From contig NZ_BLBG01000006.1 in the NCBI RefSeq assembly GCF_009687905.1, positions 62,001 through 126,000 on the forward strand: a DNA stretch of 64,000 nucleotides. Direction: 5' to 3'. Positions 26,030-34,900 of this stretch are shown here, piece by piece. Under the pieces are notes generated by a model, which had not been told where the DNA came from, did no database searches, and was given only the letters and a program-made list of their open reading frames with translations. A program made the position numbers and the translations under genes. Each line of letters begins with the position of its first letter. Within the stretch, counting starts at the first letter, position 1. Origin of the DNA: Lacticaseibacillus zhaodongensis (GTDB lineage Bacteria > Bacillota > Bacilli > Lactobacillales > Lactobacillaceae).

Positions 26030-26983
26030 ATGACACGTAAAGTTGCAATTATTGGCTGCGGCCACGTTGGTTCCACTGTTGCGCATAGCATCATTATGGG
26101 TGGTCATGTTGACGACCTAGTACTTATTGACACCCGCGAGGACAAGGTTAAGGCTGACGCCCTGGATTTTGCCGACGCCATGGCTAACCTGGACGAGCAC
26201 ACAAACATATTCGTTAACGACTACAGCCAGCTCAAGGATTGCGATGTAATTATCTCCGCAGTTGGCGACATCGAGATTCAGAAGATCAAGTTGGACCGCT
26301 TTGCCGAGGTACCATTCACGTCTGCGCAAGTCAAAATCGTTGCCCAGAAGATCAAGGATTCCGGCTTCAACGGCATTCTGATCGACATCTCCAACCCTTG
26401 TGACATCCAGACCATGATGTATCAAAAGATTACCGGCTTGCCCAAGGAACACGTTATGGGCACCGGCACCCTACTCGACTCCGCCCGCATGAAGCGCGCC
26501 GTTGCGGAATCACTGCACCTCGACGCCCGTTCGGTCACCGGCTATAACCTGGGTGAACACGGTAACTCCCAGTTCACCCCGTGGTCTGCGGTCCGCGTGC
26601 TGGGCCGCCCAATCAAGGCTGTCGCCGCTGACCGCGGTCTCGACCTCGATGCCATCGACCAGGAAGCCCGCATCGGTGGCTACCACGTCATGATGGGCAA
26701 GCACTACACCAACTACGCCATCGCGGCCGCCTGCACCCGCCTACTCAACACCGTGCTGAGTGACGCCCACACGGAGCTGCCCGTTTCGAACTACCGCGCG
26801 GAATACGGTTGCTACCTGTCCTACCCCGTGATTGTTGGTCGGGACGGCATTTTGGACACCACGCACCTGAACCTCACTGAGGAAGAAGAGGAAAAGCTCG
26901 CGCAATCCGCTAACTTCATCAAAGAACGCTTCGACGCGATCATGGCCGGCGACATGGAAGCTGCCAGCGCATCATCTAACTAA
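26030..26983 (+). CDS. hicD: L-2-hydroxyisocaproate dehydrogenase
   Basis: 317-residue LDH/MDH-fold enzyme. NAD-binding GCGHVG (9-14) with Asp34; catalytic Asp150/Arg153 (LLDSARMKRA), Arg90 and His177 (NLGEHGNSQF). The DAMANLDEH, VGDIEIQK and TGTLLDSARM segments match Weissella/Lactobacillus L-HicDH rather than lactate dehydrogenase. It reduces branched or aromatic 2-keto acids to L-2-hydroxy acids. A TATAAT at 26005-26010 suggests its own promoter. Having D- and L-specific enzymes side by side is notable. Confidence 0.92.
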   Translation: MTRKVAIIGCGHVGSTVAHSIIMGGHVDDLVLIDTREDKVKADALDFADAMANLDEHTNIFVNDYSQLKDCDVIISAVGDIEIQKIKLDRFAEVPFTSAQVKIVAQKIKDSGFNGILIDISNPCDIQTMMYQKITGLPKEHVMGTGTLLDSARMKRAVAESLHLDARSVTGYNLGEHGNSQFTPWSAVRVLGRPIKAVAADRGLDLDAIDQEARIGGYHVMMGKHYTNYAIAAACTRLLNTVLSDAHTELPVSNYRAEYGCYLSYPVIVGRDGILDTTHLNLTEEEEEKLAQSANFIKERFDAIMAGDMEAASASSN

Positions 26984-26994
26984 ACTTAACCAGT

Positions 26995-27040
26995 AAATAG
27001 GGGTACCCCAACCGAGACGGTTAGGATACCCCTTATTTGT
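26995..27040 (+). terminator. Terminator of hicD
   Basis: AAATAGGGGTA pairs with TACCCCTTATTT, inner CCAACC/GGTTAGG stem. The T content is moderate. Confidence 0.8.
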
Positions 27041-27117
27041 ACAACTGTTTATTTTTGTTTCAACAAGGCTCTCCTTACTGATTTCAAAAGTTACTTAACA
27101 ATTCCTTACACACCGCT

Positions 27118-27147
27118 TTGATACCAACTACCCCAACAAGTTATAAT
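27118..27147 (+). promoter_or_regulatory. Promoter positioned for a leaderless mRNA
   Basis: TTGATA (27118-27123), 18-bp spacer, TATAAT (27142-27147). The expected transcription start, seven bases further on, coincides with the A of ATG 27154. Confidence 0.65.
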
Positions 27148-27153
27148 GGTAGT

Positions 27154-27834
27154 ATGGTAAAGATAAAACATTTCGTGAGGTGCATGGACATCTCCGACAA
27201 ACCACAGAAGCAGCTGAGCGCCCTTATGATCGCAATTCGTAATGAATACAGAGCGGCGCACCCAGGTAACTATAACCTGTTTATCGGCATTTGGGGGGAC
27301 GCTGCTAAAAACACGTACGTTGATATTAAGGTAAACGATGCAATTGTTGATACATTAGGCTTAATGCTTTCTTCAAAGATATTCACATTAAATGTCGACA
27401 ATATGAAAGTTATTAACACAAAGGCCGAAAAAATGTTCAGGGAGGAGTACCAACACGGTCTCAAAGATGAAGGTACACTGAGCGCGATAATTTCAAACAT
27501 CATTTACCCAATCTTTGGCGAATGGCAATATCCCGGCGTTGTCAAGAAAGCTACCATGTATTGGTACAAAATTGCAACTTCACAGGTTTTCTTCAACGGT
27601 AATAAGCGCACCGCTCTGCTTAGTGCGTTGGAGATGTTGTACATGAACGGCTTTCGTTGGATAGGCTTGGATGGCAACGCACTCTACGAAATCAGCCGCC
27701 AGATTGCTAACAAGGAAATTTCTGCGGATGACCTTGAAAAATATATTCTTAAACACATAGGCGTCACGTACTTTGACTCAATGGACGATGCTCAACACAA
27801 GCTCGATTTTGCCTTCACTATGCCGTTACATTGA
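27154..27834 (+). CDS. Doc/Fic-like protein with degenerate active-site motif
   Basis: 226 residues from ATG 27154. The C-terminal half resembles death-on-curing/Fic proteins: ATSQVFFNGNKRTALLSALEMLYMNG aligns with the HxFx(D/E)GNKR motif, but the His is Gln144 and the acidic residue is Asn148; GNKRTA is intact. The N-terminal ~100 residues are unrecognised. There is no ribosome-binding site, and the promoter -10 box ends six bases before the ATG, so a leaderless transcript is likely. A longer frame starts at 27118, inside the promoter. Followed by a small gene with its own strong promoter, suggesting a toxin-antitoxin-like pair. Catalytic activity is doubtful. Confidence 0.7.
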   Translation: MVKIKHFVRCMDISDKPQKQLSALMIAIRNEYRAAHPGNYNLFIGIWGDAAKNTYVDIKVNDAIVDTLGLMLSSKIFTLNVDNMKVINTKAEKMFREEYQHGLKDEGTLSAIISNIIYPIFGEWQYPGVVKKATMYWYKIATSQVFFNGNKRTALLSALEMLYMNGFRWIGLDGNALYEISRQIANKEISADDLEKYILKHIGVTYFDSMDDAQHKLDFAFTMPLH

Positions 27835-27858
27835 CAACCCCGATGAATAGGCTATAAT
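27831..27858 (+). promoter_or_regulatory. Near-consensus promoter for the small downstream gene
   Basis: TTGACA (27831-27836), 16-bp spacer, TATAAT (27853-27858). The -35 box overlaps the stop codon of the Doc-like gene. Confidence 0.75.
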
Positions 27859-27882
27859 TTTCTCACAACAAGGAGTGATATC

Positions 27883-28068
27883 ATGGAGAAAAAGAAATAT
27901 TTGGACATCACCACCAACGACTTTAAAGAGATTTCTGCCGACGTGGCATCAAAAAATGAGTCATCAAAAGTTATTACCGTAAGTGCTAAGCGTGTTGATC
28001 GAGATCTCAACAAGCTTATTAAAAACCATCAAGTTAAAAAGGCCATGACTTTACTAGCTGACGCATAG
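27883..28068 (+). CDS. Small hypothetical protein, possible antitoxin partner
   Basis: 61 residues, highly charged, no membrane segment: N-terminal MEKKKYLDITTNDFKEISADV and a basic C-terminal helix (RDLNKLIKNHQVKKAMTLLAD). AAGGAG seven bases before the ATG and a near-perfect promoter predict strong expression, unlike the leaderless gene upstream. The order, size and expression contrast suggest an antitoxin or antidote, but no antitoxin family is recognisable. Confidence 0.55.
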   Translation: MEKKKYLDITTNDFKEISADVASKNESSKVITVSAKRVDRDLNKLIKNHQVKKAMTLLADA

Positions 28069-28093
28069 CTTTACTAAACCTGACACTATTAAC

Positions 28094-28140
28094 AGCGGCA
28101 TGACATCAGCAATTCACCTGACGTCACGCCGATGCTTTTG
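28094..28140 (+). terminator. Candidate terminator after the small partner gene
   Basis: GGCATGACATCAG pairs with CTGACGTCACGCC (about 28097-28130), then GATGCTTTTG. The U-tract is short. Confidence 0.5.
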
Positions 28141-28483
28141 ATTAAAATGTAAGTTCTCCATTGTCGGTATTAATCCATCGTCTTCAAATCCACTTAAGAA
28201 CACGCCCGCATACCGCGCCTCGGCCATCTAACTAGGCGAAGCCAATAAGTAAGGAGCATCCCGACTACGCAGCCGGGATGCTCCTTCTTTTGTTCACGTA
28301 AGTTGTTCATGATTTGCCACTTCTATTTTGCAATTATCGCGATATTGGCATTTTGCCCCAGCATATTCGAATTCTATTCTTCAAAAACCGCGTTTTCGCA
28401 AAATAGAAATTAAACAAGCTACTTCAAAATCCTGTTTTTTGAGGTAATCACAAAATGTAGAGTACTCATAGATTCTTGCACTC
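28141..28483. other. Intergenic region with terminator-like hairpin and inverted repeat
   Basis: No gene seen. AAGGAGCATCCCG/CGGGATGCTCCTT at 28251-28286 is followed by TCTTTT and looks like a terminator without a recognisable upstream gene. TTCTATTTTGC (28321-28331) is complementary to GCAAAATAGAA (28398-28408). Confidence 0.45.
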
Positions 28484-28690
28484 CTACTTGGCGGCTCGCC
28501 CCCACTTAAACATGCTAACTAGTGCCGGCCCCCATAGAAGTAATGCTATCCAATGCATCGTTTTGGTATGAAAAGTAAGATACACGAAACCAAGCGAAAC
28601 GAAGCACCAAAAGCCTGGATCTCTGTAAAACTTAGGATTGAACTTTATCTTAATGGGTAAAACCTCCGCTGGGACTAAGGCATACAACAC
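28484..28690 (-). CDS. Small hypothetical membrane protein
   Basis: About 55 to 68 residues with two hydrophobic segments (PGFWCFVSLGFVYLTFHT and MHWIALLLWGPALVSMF) and a basic end. The start is unclear. GTG 28690 has only a weak AGGA upstream. A good CGGAGG lies eight bases before an ATT codon at 28651 that would give IKIKFNPKFYRDPGFW, so a rare ATT start is possible. It lies seven bases after the preceding gene. Family not recognised. Confidence 0.5.
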   Translation of the reverse strand: MLYALVPAEVLPIKIKFNPKFYRDPGFWCFVSLGFVYLTFHTKTMHWIALLLWGPALVSMFKWGRAAK

Positions 28691-28696
28691 TATCAG

Positions 28697-29131
28697 TTAA
28701 TCCTTAGCATAGCCCCCGAAATTATTGGCTGTTAGCTTGGCGAGATTCTCCGCCACGTACTTATTGCGCATGCTGAAGTCTTTATAGCTGTAATAACTAA
28801 AAGAGTCGCTTCCGTGTGTGAATTCGATTACTACTGATTTGTTTGCGCCATCCCGCACGCGAAAGTTCTCAATTTCGTTTGCCGGAAACACCTGCGTCTG
28901 CCCGTTTTTCTTAAGCCGGTGGATTACGATTGCCTCTGGCGTAAAAATGATTACATGTTCCTTCTCAGACATAGCAAGACCAATCCATGGCTGTTGCAAA
29001 AGGATATAGATACCGGCTTTAGCAACATTGTTCAGACGATTGTACGCTAACAGGTAATTGTCGTCAGGTTCGTATCCCAGCTGACGGACGATTGCTTCCA
29101 TTTGCGCTTTACTTTCAGCCATTATACCCAT
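28697..29131 (-). CDS. Hypothetical cytoplasmic protein
   Basis: 144 residues, no membrane segment or signal peptide. The middle (EKEHVIIFTPEAIVIHRLKKNGQTQVFPANEIENFRVRDG) has the alternating strand pattern of a PH-like/YokE-type domain, followed by VVIEFTHGSDSFSYYSYKD. ATG 29131 has AAGGGG eight bases upstream; ATG 29122 is an alternative. It probably shares a transcript with the small membrane protein downstream. Function unknown. Confidence 0.6.
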   Translation of the reverse strand: MGIMAESKAQMEAIVRQLGYEPDDNYLLAYNRLNNVAKAGIYILLQQPWIGLAMSEKEHVIIFTPEAIVIHRLKKNGQTQVFPANEIENFRVRDGANKSVVIEFTHGSDSFSYYSYKDFSMRNKYVAENLAKLTANNFGGYAKD

Positions 29132-29450
29132 ATAGATTACCCCTTATCTTCATCTCCAGAAACAGACTCACTTGGATTAACAAACACTCGCCGAGAATAG
29201 ATGACGTTAATTCATGCTTATTTTCGGCAACAGTGACCATCAGTACTGATAAAGACCGCTGAACTTTTGAATTTTTTGCACACTGTGATTGTAAGCCCTC
29301 CCAAAAGTCGCAGCATCAGTCCTCAGCCCGATTGTTAACGGGCTACCGCAACTTACCTAATAATGACCATGGAGCTCACACTTTCAGTTCGCGATGGTTA
29401 TGCGCAAGACTGGCAAACTTATCTGCAGCTGGCTGATGCAACAAGATTAG
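29132..29450. other. Intergenic region with possible gene remnant
   Basis: No intact gene. On the minus strand just before 29131 a 24-codon open stretch (…YSRRVFVNPSESVSGDEDKG) ends in TAA at the ribosome-binding site, perhaps the tail of a decayed gene. AGCCCG/CGGGCT near 29318-29339 forms a small hairpin. Confidence 0.3.
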
Positions 29451-29709
29451 CTAAGCAATGAACGAATATAAAGCGAAAATAGTTAATGTCCCCATCAGGC
29501 TTGGGTGCGCATTTTGTGATGTTGCATAACCAGAACGAAGCGTTACTAAGAAGTCGAGTGAAAAGTGAATTGCAACTGGCAACATTAAGCTCTGTGTGCG
29601 CAAATAAGCAGCCCCAAAGCAGTAAGGCAATAATATTTGCGTCAATGCCAAACTCAAACGCAATAAACAGGATGATTTTGCCGATACTCTTCTTCATCTC
29701 AGTTTTCAT
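29451..29709 (-). pseudogene. Frameshifted remnant of a CPBP-family membrane protease
   Basis: One frame begins MKTEMKKSIGKIILFIAFEFG; another frame continues LLPYCFGAAYLRTQSLMLPVAIHFSLDFLVTLRSG, which is the closing motif of CPBP/Abi-type intramembrane proteases (GxxYxRTxSL…PxxxHxxxDF). The two pieces overlap and need a frameshift to join, and the conserved EExxxR motif is missing. Too short to be functional. It lies 17 bp after a small membrane gene on the same strand. Confidence 0.5.
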
Positions 29710-29726
29710 CGCCAATTTGCCCACCG

Positions 29727-30104
29727 TCATTGCCGTGCGCGGCGCGTCATGGCAAGTGCCTCCACACAATTGACGATTGGCACCGTCAGCAGAACCGCCG
29801 CGATTGCAATATCGTGCAACTGGATTGGGTGCCGGGAAATGCCGAAACCAATCAGCACACTCAACAGCAATAAGGCCAACGCGGCGAACGGCCAAGCAAG
29901 TCGTGGCCGCGTCTGCGTCGTTTGCCGCTTGCCGAATGCCGCCACCAGCGCGGCACCAATGTACATTAAGCCCAGAATCAGGAGTCCTGCCAGCATCATG
30001 ACGTGCTTGGGCGTTCTGTCAGCGCTGATTCCAAAGTCGATTAAAGCTAACAAACAGACGGCAATCCCGCTGCTTGCATAAATGGTGGTGGTTAACTTCT
30101 TCAT
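29727..30104 (-). CDS. Small membrane protein
   Basis: 125 residues with four hydrophobic segments (about 5-25, 33-58, 68-88, 96-115). ATG 30104 has GGAGG upstream. It is third in a run with a PadR regulator and a DUF1129/DUF1700-like membrane protein, 17 bp after the latter. Unrecognised; probably part of the same regulated module. Confidence 0.6.
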   Translation of the reverse strand: MKKLTTTIYASSGIAVCLLALIDFGISADRTPKHVMMLAGLLILGLMYIGAALVAAFGKRQTTQTRPRLAWPFAALALLLLSVLIGFGISRHPIQLHDIAIAAVLLTVPIVNCVEALAMTRRARQ

Positions 30105-30121
30105 GATGCACCTCCACAATC

Positions 30122-30946
30122 CTACTGATTAACGTGCAGCTGCTTGCCACCTTGTGCTTGAAAGACAAAGTGCAGGTGCTTGCTCTGGTAAATAGCCAGC
30201 GCCAGCACAGCACCCATAAAGACAACTAGCAGCACTACAACCAACGCAACGGGCAAGGTCGCGCCAATCAGCGCCCGAACGCTTGGCCCAACAATCAGCC
30301 AGTACAAGAACCAAGGTAGCGTGAGCCGCCGGAGCCAAAAGCTCAAACCCAAGTTGCAGACAATCAAGGCCGCAACCACTACGCCAAGACCAATTTGCAG
30401 TTGGTCCGACGTCAGCGGCGAGGTGTCTGGCAAAAGAAACGTTACTGCGTAGATGGCGATAATCAGAACCACCGCAATGCTTGCCCGCCACTTGGTCTTC
30501 GTCTTGATCTGGTTAAAGCTGATCCCCCGAAACAGTGGGGCAACAGCAATGAATAGAAAGGGGATGGCCAACTGCTGCCACAGGATATCTAGCCCCACAG
30601 TCTCACCACTGAGTATAATCGCATCTGCGTACACAAACATCAGTACCCACAGAGCATTAAATAGCGGCCACAACTGGAGCAACCACTGTGCTTTGGGAGC
30701 TGGCGGTAACTCAGCCAGGATTTCATCCGCAGCAGCCTGCGGGTCCTTGCCAAAATGGTCCTTGCTGGCAATCCCATCCGCTTGCGCCGCCACCATATCC
30801 ACCAGCAGGTCCGCAATCGTGTCTTCCCGAGCGAGCGCATCCTTACCCCAGTGAGCCCGCAAGTAACCGACCAAGGTCTCAGCGTAATTCCGGTTAAACC
30901 CGTGCAATTCCTTAAGCCGCTGGTCATTCTTCGTCAAGAGATCCAT
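30122..30946 (-). CDS. Membrane protein of the PadR-associated type
   Basis: 274 residues. A cytoplasmic N-terminal helical domain (about 1-95, MDLLTKNDQRLKELHGFNRNYAETLVGYLRAHWG…) is followed by about six membrane segments. Such DUF1129/DUF1700/HAAS-like proteins are commonly paired with PadR regulators. AGGAGGGG seven bases before ATG 30946, which is two bases after the PadR stop: translationally coupled. Likely to sense or respond to envelope stress; inferred from context only. Confidence 0.75.
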   Translation of the reverse strand: MDLLTKNDQRLKELHGFNRNYAETLVGYLRAHWGKDALAREDTIADLLVDMVAAQADGIASKDHFGKDPQAAADEILAELPPAPKAQWLLQLWPLFNALWVLMFVYADAIILSGETVGLDILWQQLAIPFLFIAVAPLFRGISFNQIKTKTKWRASIAVVLIIAIYAVTFLLPDTSPLTSDQLQIGLGVVVAALIVCNLGLSFWLRRLTLPWFLYWLIVGPSVRALIGATLPVALVVVLLVVFMGAVLALAIYQSKHLHFVFQAQGGKQLHVNQ

Positions 30947-30948
30947 GA

Positions 30949-31281
30949 TTACCCCTCCTGTCTGGCAATCAGCCGATTCATCGCCACCACTAGTTGTGTC
31001 CACTGCGGTAAAAACTCCGCCAAATGTGCTTCCCCGTCCGCCGTGATGCGGTAGTACTTCCGGTCGGGACCGGTCGCGGTCGCATGGCGCTGGGCACTGA
31101 TCCAGCCATTCCGTTGCAGCTTCAGTAACAGGGGGTAAACGGTCCCCTCGGTAATTTCACCAAAGCCGGCGTCGCCGAGTTGCTGCAGCAAGGCATACCC
31201 GTAGGTTTCGCCTTGCGCAATAATCATCAGAATGGCGTTGTCTAGTGTCCCCTTCAGCATCTGTGTTTCAATCTTGCTCAT
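30949..31281 (-). CDS. PadR-family transcriptional regulator
   Basis: 110 residues. Winged helix with MLKGTLDNAILMIIAQGETYGYALLQQLGDAGFGEITEGTVYPLLLKLQRNGWISAQR, the hallmark PadR region, then GPDRKYYRITADGEAHL and a short C-terminal dimerisation helix. ATG 31281 preceded by AGGGGG; the extension to 31308 has no site. First gene of a three-gene operon with two membrane proteins, probably autoregulated. Confidence 0.93.
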   Translation of the reverse strand: MSKIETQMLKGTLDNAILMIIAQGETYGYALLQQLGDAGFGEITEGTVYPLLLKLQRNGWISAQRHATATGPDRKYYRITADGEAHLAEFLPQWTQLVVAMNRLIARQEG

Positions 31282-31429
31282 GACATCGCCCCCTACCTTG
31301 CAAAACAAAGTATACGCGCCGCTTTATACCTTGTAAAGCAACGTAGTCAAAATAATTAAAACGTTTTCACCCCCTAAAATTTTAAGAAATTACACACCGC
31401 CAAAGTGTTGGGAGTAGTTCAACCTGAAC

Positions 31430-31478
31430 TAAAAAGGCCAGAACTGACGTGAAATTCACATCAGTTCTGGCTTCAGGT
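31430..31478 (-). terminator. Terminator after the DUF6440 gene
   Basis: GCCAGAACTGATGTGAATTT pairs perfectly with the following arm, then T5 on the minus strand. Confidence 0.88.
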
Positions 31479-31531
31479 TGTCGGGATGCAACTACCACGA
31501 AAAAAGTAAGCACCATCCCCACGAATATGAC

Positions 31532-31738
31532 CTAGTCGGGCAGCTCACCCGAATACAGCAACGGCTTGCCGTCCTGATCAACCAGCACCGTCACGCCACT
31601 GCCGTTGACCGTGCCCATGTAACCATTAAAGACGATGTACTGCACCCTCGTCTTGCGGTCCACAATCACGTTCAATCTCCGTCCGCCCACGTTTGGATAC
31701 TTGTCAGGTTCTACAAAGCGGTTCTCTTTATCGCTCAT
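31532..31738 (-). CDS. DUF6440-like small protein
   Basis: 68 residues, soluble. RRLNVIVDRKTRVQYIVFNGYMGTVNGSGVTVLVDQDGKPL fits the small DUF6440 pattern (IVVDxxTxVxYL…LLDxxGxP). ATG 31738 follows GGAGGTACGCGG; the longer frame to 31762 starts before the ribosome-binding site. Stand-alone gene with its own terminator. No function known. Confidence 0.7.
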   Translation of the reverse strand: MSDKENRFVEPDKYPNVGGRRLNVIVDRKTRVQYIVFNGYMGTVNGSGVTVLVDQDGKPLLYSGELPD

Positions 31739-31883
31739 CCGCGTACCTCCGTTTACATTCAAAATTGTTTACTTAGTTAACAATATAATTGTAATTTCTT
31801 ACTTGATATTGTCACTTCAGTCCTAAGCCCCAATTTTGATTGATATCAGTTCAATATCCATTGGCCAACTCTTTTTGAAACGC

Positions 31884-31925
31884 AAAAACTCTCGGCATTT
31901 CAAAAGATTACCGAGAGCTTTCGCT
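31884..31925 (-). terminator. Terminator of the LPXTG surface protein gene
   Basis: On the minus strand GCTCTCGGTAATC…GCCGAGAGT stem is followed by TTTTTG. Confidence 0.8.
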
Positions 31926-31993
31926 ACATTCTACTGACCACCTACAGCATGACTACTTCTGTTTGGCAGAGATGAATCAGCTTGTTTCAAATG

Positions 31994-34900
31994 TTAGTCT
32001 TCACGCCGCCGCCGTAGTCCGCCAAGCAGGATAATCCCACCGAGCAGAGCTACACCGATAGCAGTAATAACACTGTTCGTACGGTCACCTGTCTGTGGCA
32101 GGTAACTCCGCCGTGAAGATGAGGTGGTGCCGCCAAAGGTATTCGGCAGTGACGTGCGACTCGTGCTTGTCACACCGCTAAAGCCACTTGCTAATGGCGT
32201 CCGGGTGGTACTAATTACGCCATTTGCACCAGTTGTTGGGAAAGAACCGGTGTCTGGCAGCGAACCAGCCGTACCAGTACCGTTTGCTGAGAATGATCCG
32301 GTTTCTGGGAGTGAACCGGTCGTGTCACCATCAGTAGCTGTGTTACTACCGGTTGGAACAGTCGTGGTATTGGTATTCGTCACGCTACCGCCTGTTGCTG
32401 GCAGACCGGTCGTTGGCAAGCCAGCGCCGGTGAAGATATTGTTAATCGTGCTACCAGCCGGTGTGGTGCTACCGCCATTCGTGGTCCCGCCATTGGTTGT
32501 GCCACCTTCGTTGGTGGTACCGCCATTTGTGGTCCCGCCGTTGGTTGTGCCACCTTCGTTGGTGGTGCCACCATTTGTGGTCCCACCATTTGTAGTCCCG
32601 CCATTGGTTGTGCCGCCTTCGTTGGTGGTGCCACCATTTGTGGTTCCACCATTTGTAGTCCCGCCATTGGTTGTGCCGCCTTCGTTGGTGGTACCGCCGT
32701 TAGTAGTCCCGCCGTTGGTAGTGTCACCTCCGTTTGTGCTGCCACATTCACCAGAAGTGCTGTCATTTGCAGTGTTGATGATAACGCTGGTATCCGTGTC
32801 GCCTTTAATGTGGGTATTGGTGTCGCCGCTAGTGGTCGTGTCGCCAGTCGTACTCGTGTCGCCGCCTTTGATGTTGGTGTCACCACTAGTATTTGTGTCG
32901 CCACCGTTAATGGTAATATTGGTGTCACCAGTCGTGTTCGTGGTTGTATTCGTGTCACCACCATTGATCGTGGTGTTGCCATTATTGTTACCACTGCCGA
33001 TCACAGTGTTGCCGCCTTGGTTCGTGTTGTCGCCAGGCTTAGTGGTATCATCGCCAGGCTTAGTGCTGTCATCACCTGGTTTAGTGTTGTCGTCCGGGGT
33101 TGTATTGTCATTATCAGCCGTCAACGTAATGGTGTACTTACCGGTAACGCTGTGCCCATTAGAATCCTTTACATTCAGGGTAACGTTGTAGGTGCCAGTC
33201 TTGTCCTTGTCAAAACCACCATCGTCAACGACCGTGATCTTTGAAGTCAAGTCGCCGTCTTCCTTATCCGTTGCGGCCGCACTGAGCAGTGCCGGGATGG
33301 ATCCAGTCGTGCCGACTTTTGCACTGGCGTTGCTTGCGGTCAGAGTTGGGATAGCGTCAGGATCCGTCTGGTCAGAACCATCCGTCAAAGTGATGGTGTA
33401 GTTCTTGGTAACAAAGTGGCCGGCCTTATCAGTTACGCCCAGGGTCACGTTGTACTTACCCGCCTGGTCCTTGTTGAAGCCACCATCGTTGATGACCTGA
33501 ACAACTGGTGTCAGGTTACCGTCTTCCTTGTCAGTTGCGCTTGCCTTCAAGAGGTCCGTGATGGTTGCGGTGGTCCCAACCAGACCGGTCGCATCGGTCG
33601 CATTCAGCTCCGGCGCTTCATCAGTCACGGTTGGTGCATCTTCCTTGTAGACGAACTTAACGTCACTGATAGCGGAGGCAAAATCATAAGCGTTGGCTAG
33701 GTCGTTGTAGCTCGTGCCAGAAGTCAGCGGCACGGTCCCCGTTGCGGTCTCAATTCCCATCTGCAGCAGCTGTCCTGGGGTCAATTGACTAAACGGAATC
33801 GTTGAAACGAGTTTGCCCTGTCCGTTCAACTCACTGTACATCTGGACTTCCTGCTTTTCGAAGTCTGCGACCAGGCTCTGAACACCGCCACCACGGTTGC
33901 TTTCGTTAATGATTTCCTGCGCCGGTGTGTAGCCCTTAACATCGTACTTCAGAATGTTTGCAGGTGCCTCAACTGACGCATCGGTCTGCGCTGGGTCGTG
34001 AATCTGGTTGCCGTTCTCATCAACATAAGTGAATGGGAAGCTGTAAACGTCATGGTCGGTAACCGTGATGGTCTCGTGCCGAACGGTTTGGACTCCGTAC
34101 TTGTCGGTCGCCGTCATCTCAACATCATACTTGCCAACCTTCGTTGGGTCATAGTTGGAAGTGATTTTAACTGGCAACTCGCCATCTTCCGTGTCAGTTG
34201 CGGTAGCGTGCATCAATTGTTCAACTGTGAGGGGACTGTCGTTTTGTTGAACCTGAATGTTGCTGTCAGAACTGATTTGCGGCGCATCATCAACAATCTG
34301 CAGCGGGTAGGTCTTCATCGCAACCATGTTGTCACCAGCCGCGCCAACCTGAACCAAGGCGTTGATTACTGCTGGCGAGCTAGGATCGTTAGGGTCGTGC
34401 TCAAAGTACGGGCTGCTTACGTTCACCTCTTCGCCCTTGTGCGGACCGTCAGCGTAGACAACATTGTTGACCCAGCTCTTGACGTCGGTCGGCTCGCTGT
34501 CCATACCCCGCCACTGCTTAGCAAAGCCGAGCGTATCGTTACCACCAATCAACTCACCAAAAGCAGCTGCTGAGTCTTGAACTGACGGCGTAGTAACGAA
34601 TTTTGAAAAGTCCACGGACGAACTGAAGTCGTATGGGAAGAACGGCACACCATAACTGTCATTATTTTCGAGCGGCGTTTGTGGGTGGGCGGCCTTTGGA
34701 TCGGCATCAAAATCAGTCCGCCAGTAATATGCCATGTCACTGCCATTAGGTAAGGAACCAACGCTATCCATATTGGTTGCTGGTGTTGAATCAGTTGCCA
34801 CAACGTAAACAGTGGCCGTTATTCCATAACCGGTGCCATCACTAATCTTAACTCCGTAAGTCCCGACCTTGTTCGAATCAAAAGCTTCCGGGTCGATCCG

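Noticed and set aside
29281-29345. Hairpin containing GTCCTCA and CCGCAAC, resembling the A/B internal loop
   Set aside because: The two motifs are on the wrong strand relative to each other, so the conserved loop cannot form; treated as chance similarity.
29419-29895. 158-codon minus-strand ORF
   Set aside because: Its first part overlaps the small membrane gene in another frame; only the MKTEMKKSIG… segment looks protein-like and belongs to the CPBP remnant.
32473-32735. Regular direct repeats that resemble a CRISPR array at first sight
   Set aside because: They are 12- to 15-bp units in frame within the surface protein gene, coding TNGG/TNEGG; there are no unique spacers and no cas genes.
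32124-33191. Long plus-strand ORF (355 codons, Val/Pro-rich)
   Set aside because: It is the antisense of the Thr/Asn/Gly stalk of the LPXTG gene, and its composition follows from that repeat.
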